From positions 1 to 44,184 of the forward strand of contig NZ_BAIZ01000029.1 of assembly GCF_000613445.1 (NCBI RefSeq): DNA of 44,184 bases, read 5' to 3'. The number at the start of each line of letters is the position of its first letter. Position 1 is the first letter of the stretch. The notes under the pieces are model-generated. The model saw only the letters and a program-made list of their open reading frames with translations, was not told the origin of the DNA and ran no database searches. Below are positions 18,232-26,532 of this stretch, in pieces. Source of the DNA: Hoylesella shahii DSM 15611 = JCM 12083 (lineage in GTDB: Bacteria > Bacteroidota > Bacteroidia > Bacteroidales > Bacteroidaceae). The position numbers and the translations under genes were made by a program.

Positions 18232-19182
18232 ATGATTTATCTGTTAATTGTTGTTCTTGCATTTGTCTTCGAATTACTGTATTTTAAAGTCGCTTCGAAG
18301 TACAATATTGTAGACCGACCCTCTGAACGCGGGTCGTCAAAGGCTGTTACCTTGCGCGGAGGCGGCATAGTGTTCCCTTTTGTTGTCTTGGTCTACTTTT
18401 TTTATTCGGGTTTTGCTTATCCGTGGTTTATCGTGGGGATGTTGATGATTTCTTGCATCAGTTTTTACGACGATGTTAGCTCCTTGCCGCCACGCATTAG
18501 GCTTCTAGTACATTTTGTAGCCATGCTTTTAATGTTTCAGCAGTTGGGCTTAATCACTTCTTCTTTGTGGTGGCTTATTCCCATTATGCTTTTCGTTTGT
18601 GCAGGGGCTATTAATGTGTTCAACTTCATGGATGGCGTGAATGGCATTACTGGAGGTTATGCCACTGTGGTGTTGGTGGCGTTGTTGTATGTTAACCACC
18701 ATATCATTGAGTTTGTCGACCCTAATTTTATTTTGTTTAGTCTTATTTCTGTACTTGTGTTCTGCTTCTTCAACTTTAGAACGCGAGCCAAGTGTTTTGC
18801 TGGCGACGTGGGGGCTGTGGCCATCGCGTTTGTCATATTGTTCTTTATTTGCAAGTTGGTGTTGTTAACCAACGACTTCTCGTGGTTTGCTTTCCTCACT
18901 GTTTATGGTGTCGATGGTACGCTTACACTCATTCATCGTATTTTACTGCATGAGAAGTTATCCCAACCCCATCGCAAGCATGCTTATCAGATAATGGCCA
19001 ACGAATTAAAGATGCCCCATGTCTTGGTTTCTGCCATTTACATGTGTCTGCAAGCTTTGGTTTGTTTTGTTTACTTACTGAAGCCTGGCCTGATTATGTT
19101 TGCCGCAGTGGTTGTGGTATTGTCTTTGGCGTATCTTCTTTTTATGAAGAAGTTTTTTCATCTACACCTGCAACGCAAGTGA
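18232..19182 (+). CDS. Undecaprenyl-phosphate HexNAc-1-phosphate transferase, WbpL/WecA-like
   Basis: A 316-residue polytopic membrane protein of the polyprenyl-phosphate N-acetylhexosamine-1-phosphate transferase family, which starts lipid-linked glycan synthesis. Family motifs are present: DRPSERGSSK near the start, FYDDVSSLPPRIRLLVH, VFNFMDGVNGITGGYA, CFAGDVGAVAIAF and the histidine-rich loop QPHRKHAYQ. About 10 membrane segments surround these cytoplasmic loops. Flanking WbpV-like and WbpM-like genes suggest UDP-QuiNAc or UDP-FucNAc as donor. It is only two bases from the upstream gene. Confidence 0.87.
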   Translation: MIYLLIVVLAFVFELLYFKVASKYNIVDRPSERGSSKAVTLRGGGIVFPFVVLVYFFYSGFAYPWFIVGMLMISCISFYDDVSSLPPRIRLLVHFVAMLLMFQQLGLITSSLWWLIPIMLFVCAGAINVFNFMDGVNGITGGYATVVLVALLYVNHHIIEFVDPNFILFSLISVLVFCFFNFRTRAKCFAGDVGAVAIAFVILFFICKLVLLTNDFSWFAFLTVYGVDGTLTLIHRILLHEKLSQPHRKHAYQIMANELKMPHVLVSAIYMCLQALVCFVYLLKPGLIMFAAVVVVLSLAYLLFMKKFFHLHLQRK

Positions 19183-19218
19183 TGATAATACATAAGTATA
19201 AAAACAGAATTAGATTTT

Positions 19219-21140
19219 ATGTTGTCTTTTAATAAACTAGTTAACTGGTATTTCCGTAGAGAGTCTTTGCCTTACTGGTGCATCTTCCTTATCGACTGCC
19301 TCATTTGCATTCTTGGTGGCATTTTTGTGTGCATGCTGTTCTTCCGCTTGTCGCGTACTGCTGCCAACATCATGCCCATTATCAACACATTGCTGTTTTA
19401 TCAGCTGTTTAATGTGATTGGTTTCCGTGTGTTCCACACTTATGCTGGTGTGATACGCTATTCGTCGTTTATCGACCTCAAGCGGGTGGCTTATGCAATG
19501 GGGTTGGGCTTTGTTATTGTAGCCATTCTTCATTATTTCATTATCTTCACGCCCGAAACGCATCAGTACCTCGTGCCGTTGCATTTAAGGCATATCGTGT
19601 CTATTTATCTGGTTACTACTATCCTGCTGTGGACTTTCCGCATCATGATTAAGGGTATCTACGACACAGTGTTCGATACCGAACGGGCCAAACGTGCACT
19701 TATCTATGGTGTGCGCGAAGGTGGCGTGGGACTGGCTAAAAATATTGCTGCGCAAAAGCCACAACAGTTCAGACTTTTCGGGTTTATCACTCACGAGGAT
19801 ACTTTCACCAATCATTATCTCATGGGTAAAAAGGTGTATCCTGTAGATAAAGACTTGCTCAAAGTAATTAAGGAAAATCGTATCAATGCCGTGCTGGTGT
19901 CGCCCTTACGCAACGAGGTGTTCCGTGACAACACGCAGCTACAAGATATGCTCATCGAGGCTGGCGTTAATATCTATATGACCGAGGGTGTGCAAGAATG
20001 GGATGGTGAAGATTCGTCTAAGGTGGTTAACACACTGAAGGAAATTAGTATCGAAGACTTGCTGCCACGCGACCAAATTCAAATCGATATGCAAAGCGTG
20101 GGCAATCTCTTGCGCGGTAAGAAAATTCTTATCACTGGTTCGGCTGGTAGTATTGGTAGCGAGATGGTTAGGCAGGTGTGTCTCTTCCAACCTGGCGAAC
20201 TGATGCTGGTAGACCAAGCTGAGACGCCACAACACGACATCCGCCTGATGATGGCCGACAACTATCCCAACGTGAAAACCTCTACCGTGGTGGCTTCTAT
20301 CGCTAACCGCGACCGCATGGAGGGCATCTTCTCGGCTTTCCGCCTGATTACGTGTTCCATGCCGCTGCTTATAAACACGTGCCTATGATGGAAAACAACC
20401 CCAGCGAGAGTATCCAAAATAATGTTTGGGGCACAAAGGTGGTGGCCGACCTTAGTCTGAAATATGGCGTAAAGAAGTTTGTGATGGTGTCTACCGATAA
20501 GGCTGTTAACCCCACTAACGTGATGGGCTGCTCTAAGCGCATTTGCGAAATTTACGTGCAGGCGCTTGATAAGGCCGAGAAAGAGGGCAAAATCCATGGC
20601 ACAACGCAGTTTGTTACCACGCGTTTTGGTAATGTGCTGGGCTCTAATGGCTCGGTTATACCGCTGTTCGAACGACAAATTAAGGCTGGTGGCCCCGTTA
20701 CCGTTACCGACCCCAACATCATTCGCTTCTTTATGCTCATTCCCGAGGCTTGTAAACTGGTGCTCGAGGCGGGTACAAAGGGCAATGGCGGCGAGATTTT
20801 CGTGTTCGATATGGGTAAACCTGTGAAGATTGCCGACCTGGCTAAGCGTATGATTCGACTCTCGGGGGCTAAAAACATCGAGATTGAATATACGGGTTTG
20901 CGCGCTGGTGAGAAACTTTACGAAGAGGTGCTCAACGACCAAGAGGGTACTTTGCCCTCGTTCAACCCCAAAATACGCATCGCAAAGGTGCGCGAGTACG
21001 ATTACGAACAGGTGAACACCGACGTGATGGAACTGGTATCTATCTCGCATACCTATGATGATATGAATATCGTGCGCAAAATGAAACAGATTGTGCCCGA
21101 GTTTAAGAGCAAAAACTCTGTTTATTCTGAGCTTGATTAA
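19219..21140 (+). pseudogene. WbpM/PglF-like UDP-GlcNAc 4,6-dehydratase (frame broken by one base)
   Basis: A membrane-bound sugar-nucleotide dehydratase making UDP-4-keto-6-deoxy-HexNAc from UDP-GlcNAc. The N-terminus has about four membrane helices, followed by a first nucleotide-binding-like domain and then the catalytic Rossmann domain (ILITGSAGSIGSEMVRQ). The frame breaks at the CC of 20343-20344. One more C gives FRPDYVFHAAAYKHVPMMEN and a 640-residue protein, normal for PglF/WbpM. Downstream the catalytic region STDKAVNPTNVMGCSKR, TRFGNVLGSNGSV and GLRAGEKLYEE are intact. It supplies the WbpV-like and WbpL-like proteins upstream. A sequencing error is likely. Confidence 0.85.
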
Positions 21141-21167
21141 AAGCTTGGTTGTGATGCCCATATAACG

Positions 21168-21240
21168 AGATGGGGGCGGTAAAGACGAGCAACGATGCCT
21201 GCTGTGGCAACGTTTGCTATGTGTCTTGCCGCTCCCATCT
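21168..21240 (+). terminator. Long imperfect hairpin after the dehydratase gene
   Basis: An approximately 18-bp imperfect inverted repeat (AGATGGGGGCGGTAAAGAC at 21168-21186 against GTCTTGCCGCTCCCATCT at 21223-21240) encloses a 36-base loop with a partial inner stem. A TTTTTATT run follows at about 21255. It may be a terminator or read-through attenuator between the dehydratase and the nucleotidyltransferase-like gene. Confidence 0.5.
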
Positions 21241-21329
21241 TGCTCATTTAGGGCTTTTTATTGCTGGCCTTGTGGCTTGCATCTTCATTTTTATGGTTAA
21301 TAATCATCCTTTTCAATTTTAATCTCGGC

Positions 21330-22339
21330 ATGATGCTGTATTCTGTTCTTCACAATGAGTTGTGGCAAAAGCCATTACCCTTTACTTCTCTCAGTCACGA
21401 GCAGTTTGTTAAGCTCCAACAGGCTTCTGCCAAGCAAACGATAGAGGCTTAGTGATGGGCGCCTTGATACGCAACAATGTGAGGTTGGAGCGTGCCGATG
21501 CGCTTCTGGCCTATTCGCGCACCATGATGATTGAACAACTCAACCACAAGGTTAACGCTGTGGCTAAAGAGTTGGCAACCATTTTGGCCAACGATGGCAT
21601 TGATTATCGCATCTTTAAGGGGCAAACGCTGGCTTTACTCTATCCTCATCCTGAAACGCGAATGCCGGGCGACATTGATTTTTATTGTGTCCCCAACACT
21701 TTGCTCGTGCCCAACAGCTGCTGCAAAAGGCTTGGGGCATCACACTTGGGGGAAGAGAGCATGCAACATCGCGACTTCTCTTATAAAGATGTGCCTTTGG
21801 AGATGCATTTCTGTATGATGAAGTTTAACAGCCATGCCATCCAAACTTATTGGGAACGTCTGCTGGCCGAGGCTTCTATCGAGCAGGTGTCTATCGAGGG
21901 CGTGGCTGTCAACACACTTCCGCCCACGCTCAACGTGCTTTACACCTTTCTGCATCTCTATCATCATTTGGTGGAACTAGGGGTGGGATTGCGCCAATTC
22001 TGCGATTTGCTCGTTCTTTTGCATCGTCATTGTGAGACAATAGACCGTGTTGCGCTCGAAAAGCATCTGCGTGCTATGGGCTTTTATCGGGCTTTTTGTG
22101 CCATTGGGGCTGTGCTCATCAATAAGTTGAACTTGCCCGCCAACGAGTTTCCTTTTACCATTAGTGCCAGCGATGCGCAGTATCAGGATGCCATTCTCGA
22201 TATTGTTTTTATAGGTGGCAACTTTGGTAAACATCATTCCAACACGGCTGTGCGCTCTGGCATGCGGTATAACATCGAAGCCACCATGCGTAAGTTGCGC
22301 CATTATCGATTGTTTTGGCGTCTCTCGCTAGAGAGATAA
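21330..22339 (+). pseudogene. NTP_transf_5 family nucleotidyltransferase-like protein (three indels)
   Basis: A putative nucleotidyltransferase-fold protein common at the end of Bacteroidales polysaccharide loci. Core motifs are YRIFKGQTLALLYPHPETR and MPGDIDFYC (the metal-binding D-x-D). From ATG 21330 three indels disturb the frame. A T is missing near 21449 (joining QTIEA to LVMGALIRNN). A base is missing near 21697, after which the other frame reads FARAQQLLQKAWGITLG. One G is extra in 21748-21752, returning to GEESMQHRDF. Repaired length is 336 residues. The physiological role of the family is not established to my knowledge. It probably modifies a glycan or its precursor. Confidence 0.65.
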
Positions 22340-22585
22340 GGCTACTTTGGTTAAAGAGTTACCCCGAAAGATGGTGATGTTGGGATTTAAAAGAGGAAAA
22401 AGATGAAAAGGTGAAAGGGTGAAAGGGTGGCTAACATCTTCAAGTTTTGTTCTCTCATTAACTCTTTTCGCTTTAACCTGTTTATCCCATTAGCGATTAC
22501 TTCATTAACTTGGTTACTTGATTAGCTATTACTTCATCACTTGTTTACCTCGTAAGGCTATTAATTACTTGTTTCAATAGTAAAG
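22340..22585 (+). repeat. Intergenic low-complexity repeats before the M15 gene
   Basis: Bases 22401-22429 are a short GGTGAAAG-type repeat (AGATGAAAAGGTG then two GAAAGGGTG copies). Bases from about 22489 to 22551 contain an imperfect duplication of TAGCGATTACTTCATTAACT with a period near 32. The first motif recurs at the end of the window (43951-43984). No gene is seen here. Confidence 0.45.
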
Positions 22586-23248
22586 ATGTTTAAGGTTCTC
22601 ATTTTTTTTTCGTTCTTTGTTCTTCCGTCAACAGCACAAACCAGTAAGACAGAAACAGCATTGAGTCAAGCTGGTTATGTAAATGTGCGCGAGCTAGACC
22701 CCACTTTGCAAGTGTCGTTGATGTATGCCCGAGCCGACAACTTTGTGGGTTCGGTGCTCTATACCGACCTGCGCCAGGCTTATTTGCATGCCGATGCGGC
22801 AGCTGCGCTTGTAAAGGCACAACAACGACTTAAGCAGTTGCGACCCGAACTAAGCCTTAAAATATACGATGCTGCGCGCCCTATGCACATACAACAGAAG
22901 ATGTGGGATAAGGTGAAGCATACATCGATGAACATCTATGTGAGCAATCCTGCTCATGGTGGTGGTTTGCACAACTATGGTTTGGCCGTCGACATCACTT
23001 TATGCGATGCCAAAGGCGACAGTCTACCCATGGGTACAAAAATAGACCACTTAGGAATGGCGGCTCATATCGACAACGAAGCACAACTGGTGACTAAGGG
23101 TATTATCAGTCGTAAGGCTCAACAAAATCGCCAATTGCTGCGACAGGTGATGCGCTATGCTGGCTTTAAACCCCTTCGCACAGAGTGGTGGCACTTTAAC
23201 TTTAAGTCGAGAGCCGAAGCCAAACGCCTTTATAAGGTGATAAAATAG
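22586..23248 (+). CDS. D-alanyl-D-alanine dipeptidase, VanX/DdpX-like (M15 family)
   Basis: A 220-residue secreted zinc dipeptidase. A signal peptide covers about residues 1-19 and ends in a PSTAQT-like cleavage region. The family zinc motif is seen as GGGLHNYGLAVDI (H-x6-D) and the catalytic E-x-x-H as TEWWHFNF near the C-terminus. The YDAARPMHIQQKMW segment is also typical of VanX/DdpX enzymes. It cleaves D-Ala-D-Ala released from peptidoglycan. In this lineage a role in wall peptide recycling is more likely than vancomycin resistance, since no VanHA or regulators are present. A very strong hairpin follows 165 bases downstream. Confidence 0.88.
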   Translation: MFKVLIFFSFFVLPSTAQTSKTETALSQAGYVNVRELDPTLQVSLMYARADNFVGSVLYTDLRQAYLHADAAAALVKAQQRLKQLRPELSLKIYDAARPMHIQQKMWDKVKHTSMNIYVSNPAHGGGLHNYGLAVDITLCDAKGDSLPMGTKIDHLGMAAHIDNEAQLVTKGIISRKAQQNRQLLRQVMRYAGFKPLRTEWWHFNFKSRAEAKRLYKVIK

Positions 23249-23413
23249 GCGTGTTATGCCTTATGCTCACTTGTTTACTGCTCTTTGGGGCTTTTATTAG
23301 CCGTGTGTGCTTTGGCTTGACTTATAAGTGTGGTAGCAATGGAGAATAGCGCCTAAGGCGAAGAAAACATACAGAAACCTGATTGATAGCCCTTCGCGGC
23401 ACTGTAAGGCGAG

Positions 23414-23467
23414 TAACCCCATTACAAGTAAGTGATAACGTTGTTGCACTTACTTGTAATGGGGTTA
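23414..23467 (+). terminator. Very strong hairpin terminator
   Basis: A perfect 21-bp inverted repeat with left arm 23414-23434 (TAACCCCATTACAAGTAAGT then G), a 12-base loop (23435-23446) and right arm 23447-23467, followed by TTTTGTTTT. This is well placed to end transcripts from the M15 gene and could also stop minus-strand readthrough. Confidence 0.8.
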
Positions 23468-23565
23468 TTTTGTTTTACCAACTTGCTTATAATTTGCACA
23501 ATGCCTACACCCGTTTGGGGTAAGAAAGCGCCCAAGGAAGGGACGAGGGCTAGCATAGAAAAGTT

Positions 23566-23760
23566 TCAGTAGCCTACTTTTTCAATACGCACGGGCAATG
23601 GCTCGGGCATATTCTCGAAGACATAGTATGCAGCCATGCAGCACAAAGAATCGCTCGCTCTGACGAATGGGCTAACTGGGCAAGGCAAATCTTGTGTTAA
23701 CGGCAATACATCCACGAGCTGATAGCAACATTTATTCTGGCGCATAGCTTGGCCGAACAT
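23566..23760 (-). CDS. Small hypothetical protein, doubtful
   Basis: A 64-residue open frame with a fairly natural C-terminus (YYVFENMPEPLPVRIEKVGY) and three cysteines. It has no recognisable family, no clear promoter and sits alone in a long intergenic region. It may be a remnant of a larger gene. Confidence 0.25.
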   Translation of the reverse strand: MFGQAMRQNKCCYQLVDVLPLTQDLPCPVSPFVRASDSLCCMAAYYVFENMPEPLPVRIEKVGY

Positions 23761-24080
23761 TGTGATGAATGTAAAATATTCACACCAGATTTTAACATTG
23801 TGAGTGCGCTCGGCGAAAATAATCTAGGCATGGGCCTTAAATTCTCGCGTATTTTTTAAGTTTGTAATGATTTGATTGATAGGTGTTTATGAGGGTGTGA
23901 ATAGATGGCGTATTTATAATTGTTTGTAAATCAGAACGTTAACTGTAGGGTGATTGAAGTGGAAGGATGCTTGTAAGCTAATCGTTCTTCATCGGGCAAT
24001 TACACCAGAAATGGTGCTTTTCCCCAATTTTTGTGCATTTTAGGGCGGTTTTCCACTTGTTATTGGGTAAAATGCAGCAA

Positions 24081-24168
24081 ATAGCGTTGCGTTTAGCAAG
24101 AGATAGCACTGCGTTTTGGTGCATATAGCGTTGCATTTTGGTGCATATAGCAATGCGTTTTGCAGCAA
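24081..24168. repeat. 22-bp tandem repeat, four copies plus degenerate flanks
   Basis: Four direct units begin at 24081, 24103, 24125 and 24147. Each starts ATAGC and most read ATAGCnnTGCGTTTTGGTGCAT with small changes. A partial unit precedes (24067-24080) and a strongly diverged fifth follows (24169-24190). The period is not a multiple of three, so it is unlikely to encode protein repeats. Function unknown. Confidence 0.75.
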
Positions 24169-24562
24169 ATAGCTTTTCAAAGGCAAAGAATGGGTTTGCG
24201 TTTTCTTGTGTTTCTCGCTGTAAATTTGGCGCGATTTTTCTTGAAATAGAAACGTAAAAGCATAGTAAATAACCAAAACAAGGGTCGAAAGGGTGGCGAA
24301 GCATTTCGCATTTTCTCCCATTTTGCTGTATTTTATCTATGTTTTGGTGGTGTTTTTGAGCTAGAATGGTTAGCAAAAGAAGTGTGTTTTGTAAAATATA
24401 TTTACCGAATTAACAATTTATTGGTGGCCTTACCAATGACCAAGAAAAAGCCATCGACCCATTATGGGCCAATGGCAAATTCAATATGGCGCGAAGCACA
24501 ATGTGTTGCAGTAGATAAGGCAAATAAATCAGCGCGATAACATGGCCTCTTAGTAAAGACCG

Positions 24563-25876
24563 CTATTTATTGGCGTACCATTTGCGATTGATTTTGCCAT
24601 TGGGAGTAAGTGCTAAATCTTCCACTTGCTCGTAGAAGAGTGGCACTTGATGGGTTTCTAAATGTGCTTTTAGTTGGCGTGCCAAATCTCTGGGCACTAT
24701 GGGCATGTGGTTGTTGGGTACCACGAGCAACTTTAGTGCCTGCTAAAATGGGGTGGGGCACAGCAATGCAAACGCAAGCCTTAACCTCTGGAAAACTGTT
24801 TGCAACCGATTCCACCTCTTGCGGACTAACTTTAAAGCCACCGGTGTTGATGATGTCGCTATTGCGGCATTTAAAGTGCAAGGCCCCTTGTTCGTCTATC
24901 TCGCCCCAATCGCAGGTGGTGAAACGGCCATCGGCTAAGGGCTCGAAGGTGGTTTGCTCACCCATGCGCAAGTATCCGCTCATCAACGAACGCCCCCAGC
25001 AACGTATATGGCCCTCGGGGGTGATGTCGAAATGGGTGTGAGGAAGTGCCTTTCCCACGCATCCAGCCACATGCTCATGGGTGAACTCGAAGGTGGAAAC
25101 AACGCCCGTCTCGGTAGACGCATAGGTGTTGAATAAGCGTGTGTTGGGCAAAAGTGCGTGGATGTCGGCCATAGTGGCTGCATCTAGGGCGTCGCCGCCT
25201 GTCTCTATAAAAGCCATTTTGTTGGCCAGTCCCTCCATTTGCTTACCGCCAAAATGGGTAAGCATACGTATGCACGAGGGTACGAGAAAGGCTGCTGCAG
25301 CCATATCCTTACACTGGGCAGAGATAGCAAACAGCTCGTTGAGGTCGAGTTTGGGCATTAGATGGCAAGTGGCGCCCATTGCCAGTGTGGCAAACACCTT
25401 GGAGAGACAGCCCAAATGATTGAGTTGACCGGGAATAATGAAGGTGATATCAGGGCGATAAGCCTGCGCGTGGATGATGTTTTCGGCAGTGGCTGCTATG
25501 GCTTGCGTGCTAATCACAGCCCCCTTGGGTGTGCCTGTGGTGCCTGTGGTAAACAATACGTCGGCCGAACCTCGGGGAAGATGAAAGAATGCAAGGCATT
25601 TTGCATCTGGTGCACCTGTTGCGGGGTGGCGGTGGCAGGCAAGAGCACGGCTACGGCACCAGCCATGTGCACAGCGAAGTAGCTCACGAGAAACTCCACA
25701 TCTGAAGTAGCTGTAAGCACAACGCCTTGTTGCTGCATGCCCTGGTATTGTTGGGCCTGTGTGGTGGCTTGTTGCAACAGTTGCTGATAGGTGACGGCAC
25801 CGTGGGCGCATACTACAGCCAGTTTGTTGGGTGTGTGTTGCGCATGTTTTTCAATGTGAGCCTCTATACTAAGCAT
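24563..25876 (-). pseudogene. Adenylate-forming ligase (AMP-binding family), two indels
   Basis: A class I adenylate-forming enzyme that would activate a carboxylic acid as acyl-AMP and load the adjacent carrier protein. The protein starts MLSIEAHIEKHAQHTP (25876) and has the P-loop LFTTGTTGTPKGAV, NTYASTETGVV, TCDWGEIDEQG, NTGGFKVSPQEVE and the catalytic lysine in LTPNGKINRKWY. Two indels break the frame. One C is missing from CCCC at 25574-25577 (join IFP to RGSADV), and one base is extra near 24725 (join GTKVA to VVPNNHMP). Repaired length is 437 residues, short for the family, so the N-terminal subdomain is reduced. It overlaps the carrier protein gene by 8 bases. Confidence 0.78.
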
Positions 25877-26096
25877 TGTCGGCCATCTTGCGTTTAACCA
25901 TCTCGGCGAGTGTGTCAAGAGTTTTGAAGTTGGCGGGGGTGGCGTCTGTGGCATCTATATGGATATTGAATTTATCCGATAGAAGCATCATTATTGTTGT
26001 GACGTCTAGCGAATCAAGTTCGGCCATTAAGAATTGCGAATCCAAATCCACCAAGGGTAGTGCATCTTCTAGTATTGTCTTTATTTTCTCTTTCAT
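25869..26096 (-). CDS. Acyl carrier protein
   Basis: A 75-residue four-helix carrier protein. The phosphopantetheine attachment site is Ser29 in AELDSLDVTTIM, a few residues earlier than in AcpP (about 36). The pattern MKEKIKTILED and a C-terminal LDTLAEMVKRK helix fit a free-standing carrier. It is the first gene of a two-gene unit with the adenylate-forming ligase, whose start overlaps its end. Fatty-acid synthesis genes are absent, so it is probably a dedicated carrier for the ligase's substrate rather than the housekeeping ACP. Confidence 0.85.
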   Translation of the reverse strand: MKEKIKTILEDALPLVDLDSQFLMAELDSLDVTTIMMLLSDKFNIHIDATDATPANFKTLDTLAEMVKRKMADNA

Positions 26097-26532
26097 TGCA
26101 TAAAGGGTTTTTTATATGGCATTTGTGTAGTGCGTGGCATGCTGTGCGATGCCCATTTGCATGGGATGGACAGGCGCAATAAACGAAAATGTGCGCGCTA
26201 CCCCATGGATAACGCGCACAAAATTAATAACAATCGCACAAATGGCAAGCGTTTTTGACTCGAAATTGCTTGTTTTGGCGGTATAGGTGCCCTTGCTAGT
26301 CTGCTTTTGCACGATTATTTGCGTGGGTGCAGGTTGAAAAGGTACATTCTATTGAGTTTTTGTGTGGCTCTGTCTGGAAGCTTTGTTTTTAGTTGGGTTT
26401 AAGATTTTGGGCCACACATAGCCAAGGTTGAATGTTGAGCAGATAGTTTGCCCCTTGAAGTGGCTAACCAAGCATTATCATTGGGTAAGCTAAGTGTCCA
26501 GTTCTAGGGTGAAGCGAGGTGAGACCTGCGTT
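26097..26532. other. 436-base gap between the carrier protein and TlpA-like genes
   Basis: It contains a perfect 7-bp hairpin (GTGCGCG 26191-26197 with CGCGCAC 26213-26219). On the minus strand this hairpin is followed by ATTTTCGTTT, so it can be a weak terminator or leader attenuator about 95 bases before the carrier protein start. A 66-codon minus-strand frame (26112-26312) has unnatural composition and is not called. Confidence 0.4.

Larger units (their letters stand above)
23249..24562. other. 1.3 kb region without a confident gene
   Basis: Between the M15 gene and the convergent ligase gene. It holds a strong bidirectional-looking hairpin (23414-23467), a doubtful 64-codon minus-strand frame (23566-23760) and a 22-bp tandem repeat (24081-24168). 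The two overlapping minus-strand frames across the repeat (23978-24376) look like chance openings, because a 22-base period cannot keep a coding frame. The last 180 bases before 24563 show nothing I can name. Confidence 0.6.

Noticed and set aside
20262..21161. Long minus-strand frame of 299 codons opposite the dehydratase
   Set aside because: It is the antisense shadow of a strongly conserved coding frame with intact dehydratase motifs.
22586..23248. Vancomycin resistance (vanX) reading of the M15 dipeptidase
   Set aside because: No vanH, vanA or sensor genes are near; a secreted DdpX-like enzyme for wall peptide turnover is the simpler reading.
24081..24168. CRISPR array
   Set aside because: Units are directly adjacent without unique spacers, and no cas genes are present.
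23978..24376. Minus-strand open frames of 132 and 93 codons
   Set aside because: Both cross the 22-bp tandem repeat in different frames and owe their openness and repeated peptides to it; the period is not a multiple of three.
24610..25041. Plus-strand frames opposite the AMP ligase
   Set aside because: The minus-strand frame carries all adenylate-forming enzyme motifs.
26112..26312. Minus-strand frame of 66 codons before the carrier protein
   Set aside because: Composition is unnatural, it spans a hairpin, and no family or start signal supports it.
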